A stretch of DNA of 64,000 nucleotides from Mariprofundus sp. KV (GTDB lineage: Bacteria; Pseudomonadota; Zetaproteobacteria; Mariprofundales; Mariprofundaceae): assembly GCF_013387475.1 (NCBI RefSeq), contig NZ_VWNB01000003.1:158722-222721 (forward strand), in the 5' to 3' direction. This document shows positions 9,656 to 22,640 of the stretch, in pieces (positions within the stretch are counted from its first letter, which is position 1; each line of letters begins with the position of its first letter). A program made the position numbers and the translations under genes. Under the pieces are notes generated by a model. That model saw only the letters and a list, made by a program, of their open reading frames with translations. It was not told the DNA's origin and did not search any database.

Positions 9656-11758
9656 TTAACGTCTCCTCACGCGCCTTTTATGCAACGGGCGCTGAGGTTT
9701 TGCAGCTGATGACCCTCCTGCCTCATGCCTCCTCATCGAAGTGGATGGGATCAGCTGATCCGGGCCGTTACCGATAAGATCGGTGCGGCCCATTTTTTTG
9801 AGTGCTTCACGCAGTAGCGGCCAGTTTTCAGGATCGTGATAACGCAGAAAAGCCTTGTGCAGATCACGCTGTTTTTTGCGTTTGGGTGTGAAGACCTTTT
9901 CACTTTTGTTGCTTATTTTGCGCAACGGATTTCTCTCCGAATAATACATCGCACTGGCTGTAGCCATGGGTGATGGCAGGAAAGCCTGCACCTGATCAGG
10001 CCTGAACTGGTTGGCTTTCAGCCATAGCGCCAGATTAAGCATATCCTCATCACTTGTGCCCGGATGGGCGGCGATAAAGTAGGGGATGAGATACTGTTTT
10101 TTGCCGGCCCGCTTTGATGCGGCTTCAAACATCTTTTTGAAGCGGTCAAAGCTGCCGATACCCGGTTTCATCATCTTGTTGAGCGGGCCCTCTTCAGTGT
10201 GTTCCGGCGCAATTTTCAGATACCCCCCGACATGATAGGTGGCCAGCTCCTCAATATACTCCGGTGATTCAACCGCCAGATCATAGCGCAGCCCCGATGC
10301 GATAAAGATGCGTTTAATGCCGCGAAGGGAGCGCGCCCTGCGGTAGAGCCTGATCAGAGGGGTATGGTCGGTATTGAGGTTTTTGCATATGCCTGGAAAG
10401 ACACAGGATGGTTTGCGGCAGGCCGCCTCAATCTCTTTCGACTTGCAGGCCAGCCGATACATATTGGCAGTAGGTCCGCCCAGATCGGAGATGGTGCCGG
10501 CAAAACCCGGTGTTTTATCACGAATCTCTTCGATCTCATGGATGATCGAATCTTCAGAGCGGCTCTGGATGATGCGCCCCTCATGCTCGGTGATTGAGCA
10601 GAAGGTACAGCCCCCAAAGCAGCCGCGCATGATGTTCACGGAGTGTTTGATCATGTCATAGGCTGGAATTCTACGGTTTCCATAACTCTGGTGCGGTGTG
10701 CGTGAGTAGGGCAGTCCGAACACAAAATCCATTTCACCGGTGCTCAGCGGGATAGGGGGAGGATTAAGCCAGACATCCCGATTGCCATGGCGTTGCACCA
10801 GCGCCCGCGCATTGCCCGGATTGGTCTCCAGATGCATCAGACGGGAGGCGTGGGCGTAGAGAACCGGACTCTCTTTGACCTCTTCATATGAGGGGAGGCG
10901 AATCACTGTGTTGGCACTCTCCAGTGAGCGGGACATCAGACGCAGCGGTTCTGCCTCATCCTGAGTCGCACAGGCCTGTGTGGCACTATCTTTCATGGCA
11001 TAAGGGTCAGGGTGCTCAATTAGCTTGCCCGGCGTGTCCAGTTCACGTGAGTCGATCTCATGCCAGCCATCGGGAATCGTGTTGCGCATGATGGCTGTGC
11101 CGCGCAGATCGGTAATCTCTTTGACCGAGTCACCACCAGCTAATCTATGTGCGACCTCGATGATCTGAGACTCAGCATTACCAAAAACCAGCATGTCCGC
11201 TTTGGAGTCAGGCAGAACGGAGCGGCGAACCGTGTCTGACCAGTAGTCGTAGTGGGCGATACGGCGCAGGCTGGCCTCAATACTACCGATAATCACCGGC
11301 ACACCTTTAAAGGCTTCGCGGCAGCGCTGGGCATAGACGGTAACGGCCCTATCCGGCCGTTTGCCTGCTACGCCATCCGGGGTATAGGCATCATCAGAGC
11401 GGATACGGCGCTCGGATGTGTAGTGATTGACCATCGAATCCATATTGCCGGCAGTCACACCGAAAAAGAGGTTCGGCGCACCGAGCGTGCGGAATGCATC
11501 AGCAGATTTCCAGTCCGGTTGAGAGATAATGCCAACCCGAAAGCCCTGCGCCTCGAGTACACGGCCAATCACAGCCATGCCAAAGCTAGGGTGATCGATA
11601 TAGGCATCACCGGTTACGATGATGATGTCGCAACTATCCCAACCCAATTGATCCATCTCGGCTCTGCTCATAGGGAGTTGCTGAGCAGGGGTAAGCTCAG
11701 ACCGATATTTCGGCCAACTCAGAATCGAGCGTTTGTGAGTTTTCTGCTCTTTGGTCAT
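9656..11758 (-). CDS. ygiQ: YgiQ-family radical SAM protein
   Basis: 700-aa protein of the YgiQ/UPF0313 family. An N-terminal B12-binding-like region ([10 protein letters not shown]...) precedes the radical SAM core with CFGGCTFC (CxxxCxxC, about residues 379-386), which ligates the 4Fe-4S cluster that cleaves S-adenosylmethionine (family knowledge). The family is common but its substrate is unknown. The basic tail (HKRRVRRR) is typical. The ATG start is followed by [11 protein letters not shown]. Monocistronic; tail-to-tail with the 34-codon ORF. Confidence 0.9.
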   Translation of the reverse strand: MTKEQKTHKRSILSWPKYRSELTPAQQLPMSRAEMDQLGWDSCDIIIVTGDAYIDHPSFGMAVIGRVLEAQGFRVGIISQPDWKSADAFRTLGAPNLFFGVTAGNMDSMVNHYTSERRIRSDDAYTPDGVAGKRPDRAVTVYAQRCREAFKGVPVIIGSIEASLRRIAHYDYWSDTVRRSVLPDSKADMLVFGNAESQIIEVAHRLAGGDSVKEITDLRGTAIMRNTIPDGWHEIDSRELDTPGKLIEHPDPYAMKDSATQACATQDEAEPLRLMSRSLESANTVIRLPSYEEVKESPVLYAHASRLMHLETNPGNARALVQRHGNRDVWLNPPPIPLSTGEMDFVFGLPYSRTPHQSYGNRRIPAYDMIKHSVNIMRGCFGGCTFCSITEHEGRIIQSRSEDSIIHEIEEIRDKTPGFAGTISDLGGPTANMYRLACKSKEIEAACRKPSCVFPGICKNLNTDHTPLIRLYRRARSLRGIKRIFIASGLRYDLAVESPEYIEELATYHVGGYLKIAPEHTEEGPLNKMMKPGIGSFDRFKKMFEAASKRAGKKQYLIPYFIAAHPGTSDEDMLNLALWLKANQFRPDQVQAFLPSPMATASAMYYSERNPLRKISNKSEKVFTPKRKKQRDLHKAFLRYHDPENWPLLREALKKMGRTDLIGNGPDQLIPSTSMRRHEAGGSSAAKPQRPLHKRRVRRR

Positions 11759-11898
11759 GGCCGCATCCTATCAGTCAAAGCCGGTTGATGCTTATATCGA
11801 AAGTTGTGCCTATTCGATGTTCTGAGTTGCTTTTAAATTTAACTGGTTTTTAATCACAGGGTGGCCAAAATCGCATCCATCAAAGTGATGGAGTTACA

Positions 11899-13071
11899 AT
11901 GATTTCAGCAATCAGATCTTTTCTTAAACTGGAGTCAGCCAGTGGTATCCTGCTCATTGCAGCGGCCTGTCTGGCTGTGATACTGGCCAACTCACCACTC
12001 TCACACTACTACGATCTTCTGCTTGATACGCCTGTAGAGGTGCGTGTCGGTGCACTGCAGATCGCCAAACCTCTGCTGTTGTGGATTAATGATGGCTTGA
12101 TGGCTGTGTTCTTCTTCATTGTCGGTCTGGAGTTAAAGCGCGAGATGCTTGAAGGGGAACTATCCTCAGCCAGAGCGATTGCTCTTCCTGCTTTTGCTGC
12201 AGTGGGTGGCATGGTCGTGCCTGCGCTGATCTATATCCTTATCAATCGTGGTGATCCGGTAGCACTTGAAGGGTGGGCTGTGCCCACAGCAACAGACATC
12301 GCTTTTGCGCTTGCCATTCTCACTCTGCTTGGTGATCGCGTACCGCTGGCACTGAAAACTTTTCTGGTCTCTCTGGCAATTTTCGATGATCTGGGGGCGA
12401 TCATCATTATTGCTATCTTCTATACCTCTGAGATCTCGACCATCAGCTTGATCATTGCTGCTGTTTGCATTGCCGGATTGGCGCTACTGAATCGCTCTCA
12501 TGTATACAGATTGACCCCCTATATCCTTTTTGCAGTAATTATGTGGGTGGCAGTACTGAAATCGGGTGTGCACGCGACACTGGCAGGTGTGATCGTGGCG
12601 ATGTTTATTCCACTGGCTCGTGACCCGGAGAGAGATCGCTCTCCGCTTAAAGAGTTGGAACATGATCTGCATGCTCTGGTGGCTTTTGTGGTCCTTCCTC
12701 TGTTTGCTTTTGCCAATTCAGGGCTGAGTTTTAAAGAGACGGGCTTGGATCAACTGCTGCATCCGGTGACCGTTGGTATTGCTCTGGGCCTGTTTGTCGG
12801 TAAACAGCTGGGTGTTTTTACCTTTGCCTGGCTGGCTGTGAAGATGGGGCTGGCGACGCTGCCTTCTAAGGTGAGCTGGTCACTGATCTATGGCGTTTCA
12901 CTGCTTTGCGGCGTTGGCTTTACGATGAGTCTGTTTATCGGTTCGCTGGCCTTTGAGAGTGGGGGGGAGAACCTCTTCTTCGATGAGCGCCTGGGTATCA
13001 TTGCTGCCTCCACACTCTCCGCAATATGTGGCTACCTGTGGCTGAAGAGGGCTTTGATTAATCCTCAATAA
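11899..13071 (+). CDS. nhaA: Na+/H+ antiporter NhaA
   Basis: Inner-membrane antiporter exchanging Na+ (or Li+) for protons, for sodium and pH homeostasis. 390 aa with about 12 hydrophobic segments. The ion-binding Asp pair lies in AIFDDLGAI, preceded by ATDIAFALAIL, both hallmarks of NhaA. Length matches the E. coli protein (388 aa). Start ATG preceded by GATGGAG. Consistent with a saline or alkaline habitat. Confidence 0.95.
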   Translation: MISAIRSFLKLESASGILLIAAACLAVILANSPLSHYYDLLLDTPVEVRVGALQIAKPLLLWINDGLMAVFFFIVGLELKREMLEGELSSARAIALPAFAAVGGMVVPALIYILINRGDPVALEGWAVPTATDIAFALAILTLLGDRVPLALKTFLVSLAIFDDLGAIIIIAIFYTSEISTISLIIAAVCIAGLALLNRSHVYRLTPYILFAVIMWVAVLKSGVHATLAGVIVAMFIPLARDPERDRSPLKELEHDLHALVAFVVLPLFAFANSGLSFKETGLDQLLHPVTVGIALGLFVGKQLGVFTFAWLAVKMGLATLPSKVSWSLIYGVSLLCGVGFTMSLFIGSLAFESGGENLFFDERLGIIAASTLSAICGYLWLKRALINPQ

Positions 13072-13160
13072 GTTTCTGTCGATAGAATAGATGGTGATTG
13101 GGTGATACGCTCTCCAATGAGCTTTACCTTTTCTATTTCGACAGGAGTTGATTGAACTAG

Positions 13161-15119
13161 ATGCTATCTTTCCGACTGAAGCGGTTCCTTACATTTTTTG
13201 TGCCGCTTGTGTTGATTACTACGGCCATTTCGTTGAACCTCTATTTTACCACCATAGAGGCAGATCAGGCTCGACTGCAATCCAAACATGCCTCTCTGCT
13301 TACGTATCAGAAAGAGAGTATTGAGAAGACCCTGAACCTGTTCATGTCGGATTTGATGGTGCTCTCCTCACAGCATGAACTGAAACTCCTGTTTGCCAGT
13401 GATGGCGAAACTCATCGTCATGATCTGGCCAATGAGATTGTAGCATTTATGGAGCATAAGGATATTTATGATCAGGCTCGAATCCTCGATCTTGATGGTA
13501 ATGAAATTTTTCGCGTTAACAGCAATAGCGGAGCTCCCGTGGTTATTCAAGCATCCAAACTGCAGAATAAAAGCGAGAGGTATTACTTTAAAGAGATTGT
13601 CGCACTGGGTGAGGGCGAATTCTATATCTCTCCATTTGATCTGAATATCGAACACGGGGCAATCCAACAGCCACTGAATCCTGTCATTCGGATGGCAACT
13701 CCAATATTTGATGAGCGTGGCAATAAACGCGCCATAATCATTCTTAATATGGTTGGTGAGGGGCTGCTTAGTCCGTTTGAGAAGCTGGTATCTGCAGGCG
13801 TCGGGAAAACATTGTTGATCAATGCCGAGGGCTATTGGTTGAAGGGGTTGCAGCGTGAGGATGAGTGGGGGTTTATGTTTTCCGAAGGTAGGGATAGAAC
13901 ATTCCAGAAACGCTTTCCTGAAGCTGCAAAAATAGTGATGAGCAGTGAAAATGGCACCCTCTCTCTGGATTCCGGCTTTTTTGCCTATACGAGGATTTCA
14001 GCAGCCCCAACACTGGAAGGGCATTCGATTAATCCTTCTGCAACTTCGAATTGGTGGTGGATCATCTCCTATGTATCACCGCAGGAACTGGATTTGATAA
14101 GTCAGGTTCAACGTGAACGCTATATACTGTTCAATGTGATCTTTGCACTGTTGTTTGCGATTGGTTCATGGATTGGTGCCGATGCGATGAATAGGCACCA
14201 TCTTGCCGAGAAGCAGTTAATGGTTTCAGAGCGGCGCTTTAGATCAGTCACTGAGACTGCAAAAGATGCCATTATTATTACCGATGGAGATGGAGAAATT
14301 GTTTCATGGAATGGCGGCGCCACCTATACCTTCGGTTATACGGAGTCTGAGACGCTTGGTGAACAGGTGACCATGATCATGCCTGAACGCTATCGGGAGA
14401 TGCACAATCAGGGTATCCAGCACTATAAAGAGAACGGTTATCCAGTACTTATTGATAAAACCATGGAGTTGCATGGCCTGAAGAAAGATGGAGAAGAGAT
14501 CGATATACGTTTTTCTCTCTCAACCTGGGGTTCGGATGGCGAGCACTATTATGGTGCGATTATTCATGATATCACCGAAACGAAAAAACTTGAGCGGCAG
14601 CTGGAGGCGATGGCCAGCAAGGATGGCCTGACCGGACTCTATAACCGCATCACATTTGATACGCGAATTATTGAAGAGCTTTCTCGCTCCAGACGATATA
14701 AACATCCGATATCGCTTATGTTTCTTGATATCGATTATTTCAAAAAGGTGAATGATCACTACGGCCATGCCGCAGGTGATGCCTGCCTGATCGAATTTGC
14801 TGAGCTGATGCGCAAGATGACGCGAACTGTGGATGTGGTGGCGCGCTATGGCGGCGAGGAGTTTGTGATTATTCTGCCGCATACCGATTCACAGAGTGCC
14901 ACTATTCTGGCTGAACGGTTGCGCGAGGCTGCAGAGCAGATGAGTACCATCTATAAAAATGAGCATATATCCTGGACTATATCGATCGGTCTGGCCTCTC
15001 TTGAGCAGAACTGGGATACCTCCATTGAGTCCTGGCTGGAGCGAGCCGATGGCGCTCTCTACAAGGCCAAGGATAGTGGCCGTAACCGGGTTGTGATCAG
15101 TCAGGAAGAGCAGGCATAA
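13161..15119 (+). CDS. Membrane diguanylate cyclase with periplasmic sensor, PAS and GGDEF
   Basis: 652 aa. TM helix at about 9-29; periplasmic sensory region of about 285 residues with a Cache-like layout (N-terminal long helix, then KSERYYFKEI and MATPIFDERGNKRAI strands); second TM at about 316-337; PAS domain at about 352-470; GGDEF domain with GGEEF at 564-568, so likely active for c-di-GMP synthesis. No EAL domain. ATG start preceded by ACAGGAG. Ligand unknown. Confidence 0.88.
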   Translation: MLSFRLKRFLTFFVPLVLITTAISLNLYFTTIEADQARLQSKHASLLTYQKESIEKTLNLFMSDLMVLSSQHELKLLFASDGETHRHDLANEIVAFMEHKDIYDQARILDLDGNEIFRVNSNSGAPVVIQASKLQNKSERYYFKEIVALGEGEFYISPFDLNIEHGAIQQPLNPVIRMATPIFDERGNKRAIIILNMVGEGLLSPFEKLVSAGVGKTLLINAEGYWLKGLQREDEWGFMFSEGRDRTFQKRFPEAAKIVMSSENGTLSLDSGFFAYTRISAAPTLEGHSINPSATSNWWWIISYVSPQELDLISQVQRERYILFNVIFALLFAIGSWIGADAMNRHHLAEKQLMVSERRFRSVTETAKDAIIITDGDGEIVSWNGGATYTFGYTESETLGEQVTMIMPERYREMHNQGIQHYKENGYPVLIDKTMELHGLKKDGEEIDIRFSLSTWGSDGEHYYGAIIHDITETKKLERQLEAMASKDGLTGLYNRITFDTRIIEELSRSRRYKHPISLMFLDIDYFKKVNDHYGHAAGDACLIEFAELMRKMTRTVDVVARYGGEEFVIILPHTDSQSATILAERLREAAEQMSTIYKNEHISWTISIGLASLEQNWDTSIESWLERADGALYKAKDSGRNRVVISQEEQA

Positions 15120-15184
15120 GCTGCCGGTTTTTTCACCTTATCTGATTGCGGTATGAGAAATGGCAATCCAGAGTGGGGGCGGTC

Positions 15185-15844
15185 ATGACCACACTTCGCT
15201 TTAATAAACCCTACCAGGTGTTGAGCCAGTTCACTGATGAAACGGGTCGCAAGGCCTTGGCCGATTTTATCGATATGCCGGGAATTTATGCTGCTGGTCG
15301 ACTGGATCGTGATAGTGAGGGGTTGCTGCTGTTGACCAGTGACGGGCTGTTACAGAATCGCATCTCGCATCCGGATTACAAACTTTACAAGATCTATTGG
15401 GTGCAGGTGGATGGTCAGATTAGTGATCAGGCACTACAGAAGCTTCGTGAGGGCGTGCAGCTCAAGGATGGCATGACTTTGCCTGCACAGGTTGAGGAGA
15501 TCCCTCCACCAGCCTCTCTCTGGCCGCGTGATCCACCGATCCGGGAACGGGCGGAGATCCCCACTTCGTGGATTCAAATCGAAATATGTGAAGGGCGTAA
15601 TCGGCAGGTGAGGCGTATGACGGCAGCAGTCGGTTTTCCAACCCTGCGTCTGATCCGCTATGCCATCGGCCCGATCAGCCTTGAGGGATTGAATCCCGGA
15701 GAATACGCTGAAGTGGAAGAGCAGCCGTTGTGGGAGTTCTTTCCTCAACAGAAGACCAGGCGTTCAAGAGGTAGCAACAAGCCGGGGCCGACAGCAAGAG
15801 ATCGAGGTTCTAACAGAGGTAGAGAAAAGAGAGCTCGCAGATGA
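15185..15844 (+). CDS. rluE: 23S rRNA pseudouridine synthase, RluE type
   Basis: Pseudouridine synthase of the RsuA/RluB/E/F family without an S4 domain, as in RluE, which modifies U2457 of E. coli 23S rRNA. The catalytic Asp sits in [39 protein letters not shown] is the second conserved block. The C-terminal tail is basic (SRGSNKPG... KRARR). I prefer the ATG at 15185 (preceded by GGGGGCGG) over a TTG at 15146. The stop overlaps the start of the next gene by 4 nt (ATGA), so the pair is co-translated. Confidence 0.88.
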   Translation: MTTLRFNKPYQVLSQFTDETGRKALADFIDMPGIYAAGRLDRDSEGLLLLTSDGLLQNRISHPDYKLYKIYWVQVDGQISDQALQKLREGVQLKDGMTLPAQVEEIPPPASLWPRDPPIRERAEIPTSWIQIEICEGRNRQVRRMTAAVGFPTLRLIRYAIGPISLEGLNPGEYAEVEEQPLWEFFPQQKTRRSRGSNKPGPTARDRGSNRGREKRARR

Positions 15845-16305
15845 GTGAAAGCTGGCAAGAGGGAATCAAGATACTGCTTCGTCAGTCGAAAATAAGTTTT
15901 TTAGCCACACAGGGGCGGCATGGGCCCGAGTCATCGATGGCGCCCTTTGCCATACATGAGGGAGATATTCTTCTGCATCTATCAAAACTGGCAGCCCATA
16001 CGATGAACATTGAGAATAGTGCCGCTATTGGGCTGATGATCTGCACGCCAGAAACTGAAGCTGATTCACCTTTGGCACTACCCAGGTTGAGTCTGCAGGG
16101 TGAAGCCACTCCTGTTACAGAAGATAGGCTTGAAGCAGCAAAAGCCGCTTATCTGAGTGCAATTCCGTATGCCGAATCACTTTTTGGGTTTGGCGACTTC
16201 CGTCTGTTCAAATTCAAACCTGAGTCCATTCACTGGGTAGGGGGCTTTGGCAGGGCTCGAAAGGTTACGCAGGGTCAATGGTATAACATCACCTTGGCTC
16301 CATAA
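15841..16305 (+). CDS. Pyridoxamine-5'-phosphate-oxidase-like FMN split-barrel protein
   Basis: 154 aa, fold of the PNPOx-like/HugZ-type FMN-binding barrels: [25 protein letters not shown], then [22 protein letters not shown], and [12 protein letters not shown] near the end, a pattern seen in heme-utilisation and general-stress FMN proteins. It lacks the C-terminal His-rich extension of true HugZ, so the substrate (heme, F420 or another flavin partner) cannot be said. Overlaps rluE by 4 nt. Confidence 0.75.
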   Translation: MSESWQEGIKILLRQSKISFLATQGRHGPESSMAPFAIHEGDILLHLSKLAAHTMNIENSAAIGLMICTPETEADSPLALPRLSLQGEATPVTEDRLEAAKAAYLSAIPYAESLFGFGDFRLFKFKPESIHWVGGFGRARKVTQGQWYNITLAP

Positions 16306-16331
16306 AAAAGACGACCCGAAGGTCGTCTTTT
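16306..16331. terminator. Bidirectional terminator between the FMN-barrel gene and cytochrome c gene
   Basis: 11-bp perfect stem AAAAGACGACC/GGTCGTCTTTT with loop CGAA. The A and T ends serve both convergent genes. It begins directly after the TAA stop at 16305. Confidence 0.85.
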
Positions 16332-16348
16332 CGATGAATAGATATGAA

Positions 16349-16717
16349 TTATTTTAGACCGTTGAGGAATGCGATGACCTCATCTGCATCTGCACCGGTT
16401 ACCTTCTGAGAGCCCATCTTGCTCTTGCCTCCGGCTGCCTTTGCCATGCCTTTGGAGTCGGCGATCCATGCTTTCATATTCTCCTCATTCCACACGAAAT
16501 CGGCACTGGCAAGGTAGCTGCCATATTTAAAACCTTCAACAGAACCAGCCTTTTTACCCATGATGCCGAACAGATTCGGACCGACCTTATTTTTGTCACC
16601 CTGATCAAAGGTGTGGCACGCCTTACATTTGCTTTCTGCACCAGCTATAGCTTCTGTAATGGCAACACCGCTCATGAACATGGTTGCTGCTGTGGTAATC
16701 ATGATAATCTTTTTCAT
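16349..16717 (-). CDS. Periplasmic monoheme cytochrome c (class I, cytochrome c2-like)
   Basis: 122 aa with a Sec signal peptide (about 1-26, cleavage after EAIAGA). The heme c site is C31KAC34H35; the likely axial Met is M101 (SKMGSQK). VGPNLFGIMGKKAGS and FVWNEENMKAWI are typical of the cytochrome c2/c550 group. It is a small soluble electron carrier, perhaps between a quinol or metal oxidase and the terminal oxidase (inference). Ribosome site AGGAG precedes the ATG, with a strong promoter upstream. Confidence 0.92.
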   Translation of the reverse strand: MKKIIMITTAATMFMSGVAITEAIAGAESKCKACHTFDQGDKNKVGPNLFGIMGKKAGSVEGFKYGSYLASADFVWNEENMKAWIADSKGMAKAAGGKSKMGSQKVTGADADEVIAFLNGLK

Positions 16718-16747
16718 TGTCTGCTCCTGTTGGTAAAGAATTAACGC

Positions 16748-16775
16748 ATAATATTATGATATAATTATATGTCAA
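16748..16775 (-). promoter_or_regulatory. Sigma70-type promoter of the cytochrome c gene
   Basis: Read on the minus strand: perfect -35 TTGACA (16770-16775), 16-bp spacer, -10 TATTAT (16748-16753, 5/6), about 30 bp before the ATG. One of the best promoter matches in the window. Confidence 0.65.
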
Positions 16776-16806
16776 TGGGATGCAGGGGGTAAAAAATACG
16801 CGCACA

Positions 16807-16834
16807 TAAAAAAAAGGGAGCCTTACGGCTCCCT
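16807..16834 (-). terminator. Terminator of ilvC
   Basis: 8-bp stem AGGGAGCC/GGCTCCCT with loop TTAC. On the minus strand it is followed by a run of about nine T (the A run at 16807-16815). Confidence 0.85.
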
Positions 16835-16869
16835 ATTTCATTAAGTAGAGGAGAGTTACCTCAAAAAAA

Positions 16870-17922
<1,053 letters not shown>

Positions 17923-17983
17923 TTAAGGCGGCGCAGCATATACGTTTCACCGCTAAAGTTCACCCACTTTTGAGCTGTTTGCC

Positions 17984-18063
17984 ACGAAGAACAGGAAGAG
18001 CGCGAGGAAATATAGAGCGTTTGGATTATTCGCTGTTTATCTGTTTGCTCTTCCTGCTGTGAT
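17984..18063. repeat. Imperfect inverted repeat between argB and ilvC
   Basis: The left arm (17984-18001) contains ACAGGAAGAGC. The right arm (18047-18063) contains GCTCTTCCTGCTGT. They pair over about 10 bp, with weaker matches further out, around a 45-bp AT-rich spacer. It may be a long hairpin ending argB transcripts or a small dispersed repeat. Otherwise I see nothing in this 198-bp gap. Confidence 0.45.
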
Positions 18064-18084
18064 TTGTGCCGTTCGAGGTGGGTG

Positions 18085-19487
<1,403 letters not shown>

Positions 19488-19773
19488 GCTGCTCCCTTTC
19501 CTGATCGTGATTGCACGCATACTAGCTGCTTTCAGCATTGAAATCACGCCGACCTGACCTTTCTTCTTTTATGGCTTGTTTATTGTTGGGGCTGCTGCTT
19601 AACAATCATGCATCTCTGCCTAAATCTTATGCATTGTAATTTTATCACACTTGGGTAAAAAAACATAAGCACTCAATAATAAAGGACTATTTCATTTTGG
19701 CACGGGTGGCATATGGCCTGCTATAAGAAAGCATCTGGTTCAGCAAAAAATATTTATAACAGAGGAGTTAAAT

Positions 19774-20760
19774 ATGAAAGTACAAAATAGTGCAATGGCA
19801 GCGCTACTGGGACTAGGCCTGATGGCCTCTCCATCAATGGGGTGGTCTGGTAGCTTGCAGGATAAACTGGATAAAATTCAAATCAGTGGTTTTGTCGATG
19901 CTGCTTACTTTCAATCTAATGGTCCATTAAAGGGCGGTATTACCCTGGATCAGGTGGAGATCGATATCGAATATTCCGCCGGCAATGTGGGGCTGCGTTT
20001 CGACCTTGAATCTACTGCTGATGGCTTTGGTGCCACACCGTTTGAGCAAGGCTATGTATATTACACGCTTCCAGGCATTGGTGATGAGGGGCTGACATTC
20101 ACCTTTGGTAAGTTTAATGCACCTATCGGTTGGGAACTTCTCGATGCGCCAGATATGTATCAGTATTCACATGCGCTGGTGTTTAACAATGCACTGCCAA
20201 CAAATCTGACAGGTGTTTCGCTTGCGACAAGCTTCGGAATTGCAGACCTGATTGTTTATGCTGCAAACGGCACCGATACCAATGCCGCTAATACTACAAC
20301 GGGTGTGAAAACCTTCGGTGGCCGACTGGGAATTACTCCGATTGAAGGCATCAATATCGGTTTCTCTTATCTGACTGGTGATAACCTTGGTGGTGTATAT
20401 CAGGCGTTGAAGTACAGAACTTATGATATTGATCTGACACTGGAGCTGGTTGAAAACCTGATTATCGGTGCTGAATTTGCTAAAAATAAGAACTGGACTG
20501 CATTGAATGCCACATCTCAGGGCTATTTCGTGACCGCCCACTACGATTTCACAGAAATGCTTGGTGTAACAGGCCGATATGGTCAATGGGATCCTGACAC
20601 TGCTGCTGTAGGCAAAATGACCGCAACAACAGTTGCGTTAACTGCCGCGCTGGGTGATGGCCTGGGTGCACTGTTCGAGTTCCGTAATGACAGGGACAAG
20701 ACTGTTGTGCCAAGCACAAGCATAAACAGCTATGCCTTTGAAATGACCTATAGCTTCTAA
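19774..20760 (+). CDS. Outer-membrane beta-barrel porin (BBP2/OmpL-like)
   Basis: 328 aa with a signal peptide (about 1-23, MASPSMGWSG boundary) and repeated amphipathic strands, ending in aromatic TYSF as outer-membrane barrels do. The pattern ISGFVDAAYFQSNG...LDQVEIDIEYSAGNVGLRFDLE is that of the putative beta-barrel porin-2 family. Position just before glnK-amtB suggests it passes ammonium or small nitrogen compounds (inference). Ribosome site AGAGGAG; a GC-rich hairpin follows the gene. Confidence 0.8.
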   Translation: MKVQNSAMAALLGLGLMASPSMGWSGSLQDKLDKIQISGFVDAAYFQSNGPLKGGITLDQVEIDIEYSAGNVGLRFDLESTADGFGATPFEQGYVYYTLPGIGDEGLTFTFGKFNAPIGWELLDAPDMYQYSHALVFNNALPTNLTGVSLATSFGIADLIVYAANGTDTNAANTTTGVKTFGGRLGITPIEGINIGFSYLTGDNLGGVYQALKYRTYDIDLTLELVENLIIGAEFAKNKNWTALNATSQGYFVTAHYDFTEMLGVTGRYGQWDPDTAAVGKMTATTVALTAALGDGLGALFEFRNDRDKTVVPSTSINSYAFEMTYSF

Positions 20761-20783
20761 GCTTCCCCGATTAGAAATGGAAA

Positions 20784-20807
20784 GGGAGACGGCTGCAACC
20801 GTCTCCC
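20784..20807 (+). terminator. Hairpin between porin and glnK (weak terminator or mRNA stabiliser)
   Basis: 9-bp perfect stem GGGAGACGG/CCGTCTCCC with a 6-nt loop but no T run. It may attenuate read-through from the porin to glnK. Confidence 0.5.
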
Positions 20808-20842
20808 GGATCCCAGCAAATTCACGTGTGAGAGAATTATAA

Positions 20843-21196
<354 letters not shown>

Positions 21197-21209
21197 AAGG
21201 AGGTAAATC

Positions 21210-22490
21210 ATGGAACCAATTGCAACAACACAGTTGGCAGGAGATATCCTGCAGACCAAATATGCACTGGATACTTTTTACTTTCTGGTGATGGGTGCAT
21301 TCGTGATGTGGATGGCCGCCGGCTTCTCCATGCTGGAGGCTGGCCTTGTCCGCTCAAAAAACACGGCCGAGATTCTGACCAAGAATATCGTGCTCTATTC
21401 CATCGCATGTATTATGTACATGCTGATCGGTTATAACATTATGTATGGTGATTCGATCTCATCGATCATCCCGGGCATCAGTTTCGGTCTCGGTGGTGAT
21501 AATGAGGCGGCTGCAGTGCTGGCCGGTGGTGAAGATGCGCCGTACTACTCCAACCTGTCGGACTTCTTCTTCCAGGTGGTGTTTGTAGCTACCGCGATGT
21601 CGATTGTTTCCGGTGCCGTTGCCGAGCGCATGAAGCTGTGGGCTTTCTTTGCCTTTGCTATCGTATTTACCGGTATTATCTATCCGACTCAGGGTATGTG
21701 GAAGTGGGGCGGCGGTTTCCTTGATGAAGCAGGCTTCCTTGATTTTGCAGGTTCGGGTGTGGTTCATATGGCGGGTGCTGCTGCAGCACTTGCAGGTGTG
21801 CTGCTGCTTGGTGCTCGTAAAGGCAAGTATGGTAAGGATGGCTCGGTGAATGCGATTCCGGGTGCGAACCTGCCGATGGCTACACTGGGTACCTTCATTC
21901 TCTGGATGGGTTGGTTTGGTTTTAATGGTGGTTCAGAGCTGAAGGTCTCCGACATCGCTGAAGCCAATGCAACAGCCATGGTCTTTGTAAATACCAATAT
22001 GGCTGCTGCAGGTGGATGTGTTGCAGCTCTGCTGCTTGCTCGTCTCTGGTTTGGTAAAGCCGATCTTACCATGGCGCTCAATGGCGCTCTGGCCGGCCTT
22101 GTGTCGATCACCGCTGAACCTCTGACGCCATCACCTGAACTGGCTACTCTGATTGGTGCTATCGGTGGTGCGCTGGTTGTCATCTCGATCATTACACTTG
22201 ATACCAAATTCAAGATCGATGATCCGGTAGGTGCGATTTCGGTGCATGGCGTGGTTGGTCTCTGGGGACTGCTGGCGGTATGTCTCTCCAATCCGGATGC
22301 AACACTCTCAGCGCAGTTGCTCGGTATCGGTGTGATCTTTGCCTGGGTGTTCATCTGCAGTCTGATTGTCTGGATGATTGTGAAGGTAATCATGGGTATT
22401 CGTGTCTCCGAAGAGGAGGAGTACGAAGGTCTGGATGTTGGTGAGTGTGGTCTGGAGGCCTATCCGGAATTCACTCAGAACAGGAAGTGA
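21210..22490 (+). CDS. amtB: Ammonium transporter AmtB
   Basis: 426-aa, 11-TM ammonium channel. The twin pore histidines lie in GSGVVHMAG and ISVHGVVGLWG. The C-terminal cytoplasmic tail (RVSEEEEYEGLDVGECG) is the conserved region that docks GlnK. Unlike many Amts there is no clear cleavable signal peptide. Directly follows glnK with AAGGAGG before the ATG, so the pair is one transcription unit. Confidence 0.95.
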   Translation: MEPIATTQLAGDILQTKYALDTFYFLVMGAFVMWMAAGFSMLEAGLVRSKNTAEILTKNIVLYSIACIMYMLIGYNIMYGDSISSIIPGISFGLGGDNEAAAVLAGGEDAPYYSNLSDFFFQVVFVATAMSIVSGAVAERMKLWAFFAFAIVFTGIIYPTQGMWKWGGGFLDEAGFLDFAGSGVVHMAGAAAALAGVLLLGARKGKYGKDGSVNAIPGANLPMATLGTFILWMGWFGFNGGSELKVSDIAEANATAMVFVNTNMAAAGGCVAALLLARLWFGKADLTMALNGALAGLVSITAEPLTPSPELATLIGAIGGALVVISIITLDTKFKIDDPVGAISVHGVVGLWGLLAVCLSNPDATLSAQLLGIGVIFAWVFICSLIVWMIVKVIMGIRVSEEEEYEGLDVGECGLEAYPEFTQNRK

Positions 22491-22553
22491 TACCCTTTGA
22501 GGTAAAATCCTGTTGCTGGATGTTTTAGGCAACAGATCTTTGATGGATGGGTT

Positions 22554-22577
22554 GGGAGCGGATTTTTATCCGCTCCC
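22554..22577 (+). terminator. Hairpin after amtB
   Basis: 9-bp stem GGGAGCGGA/TCCGCTCCC with loop TTTTTA. T-rich sequence begins only 6 nt later, so a partial terminator is likely. Confidence 0.55.
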
Positions 22578-22640
22578 GATTCCCGTTTTAATTTGGGCTC
22601 ATGGCTGAGGTCAGGAGCCATGTTTAACAAGGAGGTTTAG

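Noticed and set aside
19697..19716. Sigma54-like TTGGCACG upstream of the porin
   Set aside because: The -24 element TGGCAC is perfect, but the GC expected at -12 comes two bp too early, so the fixed spacing of sigma54 promoters is not met.
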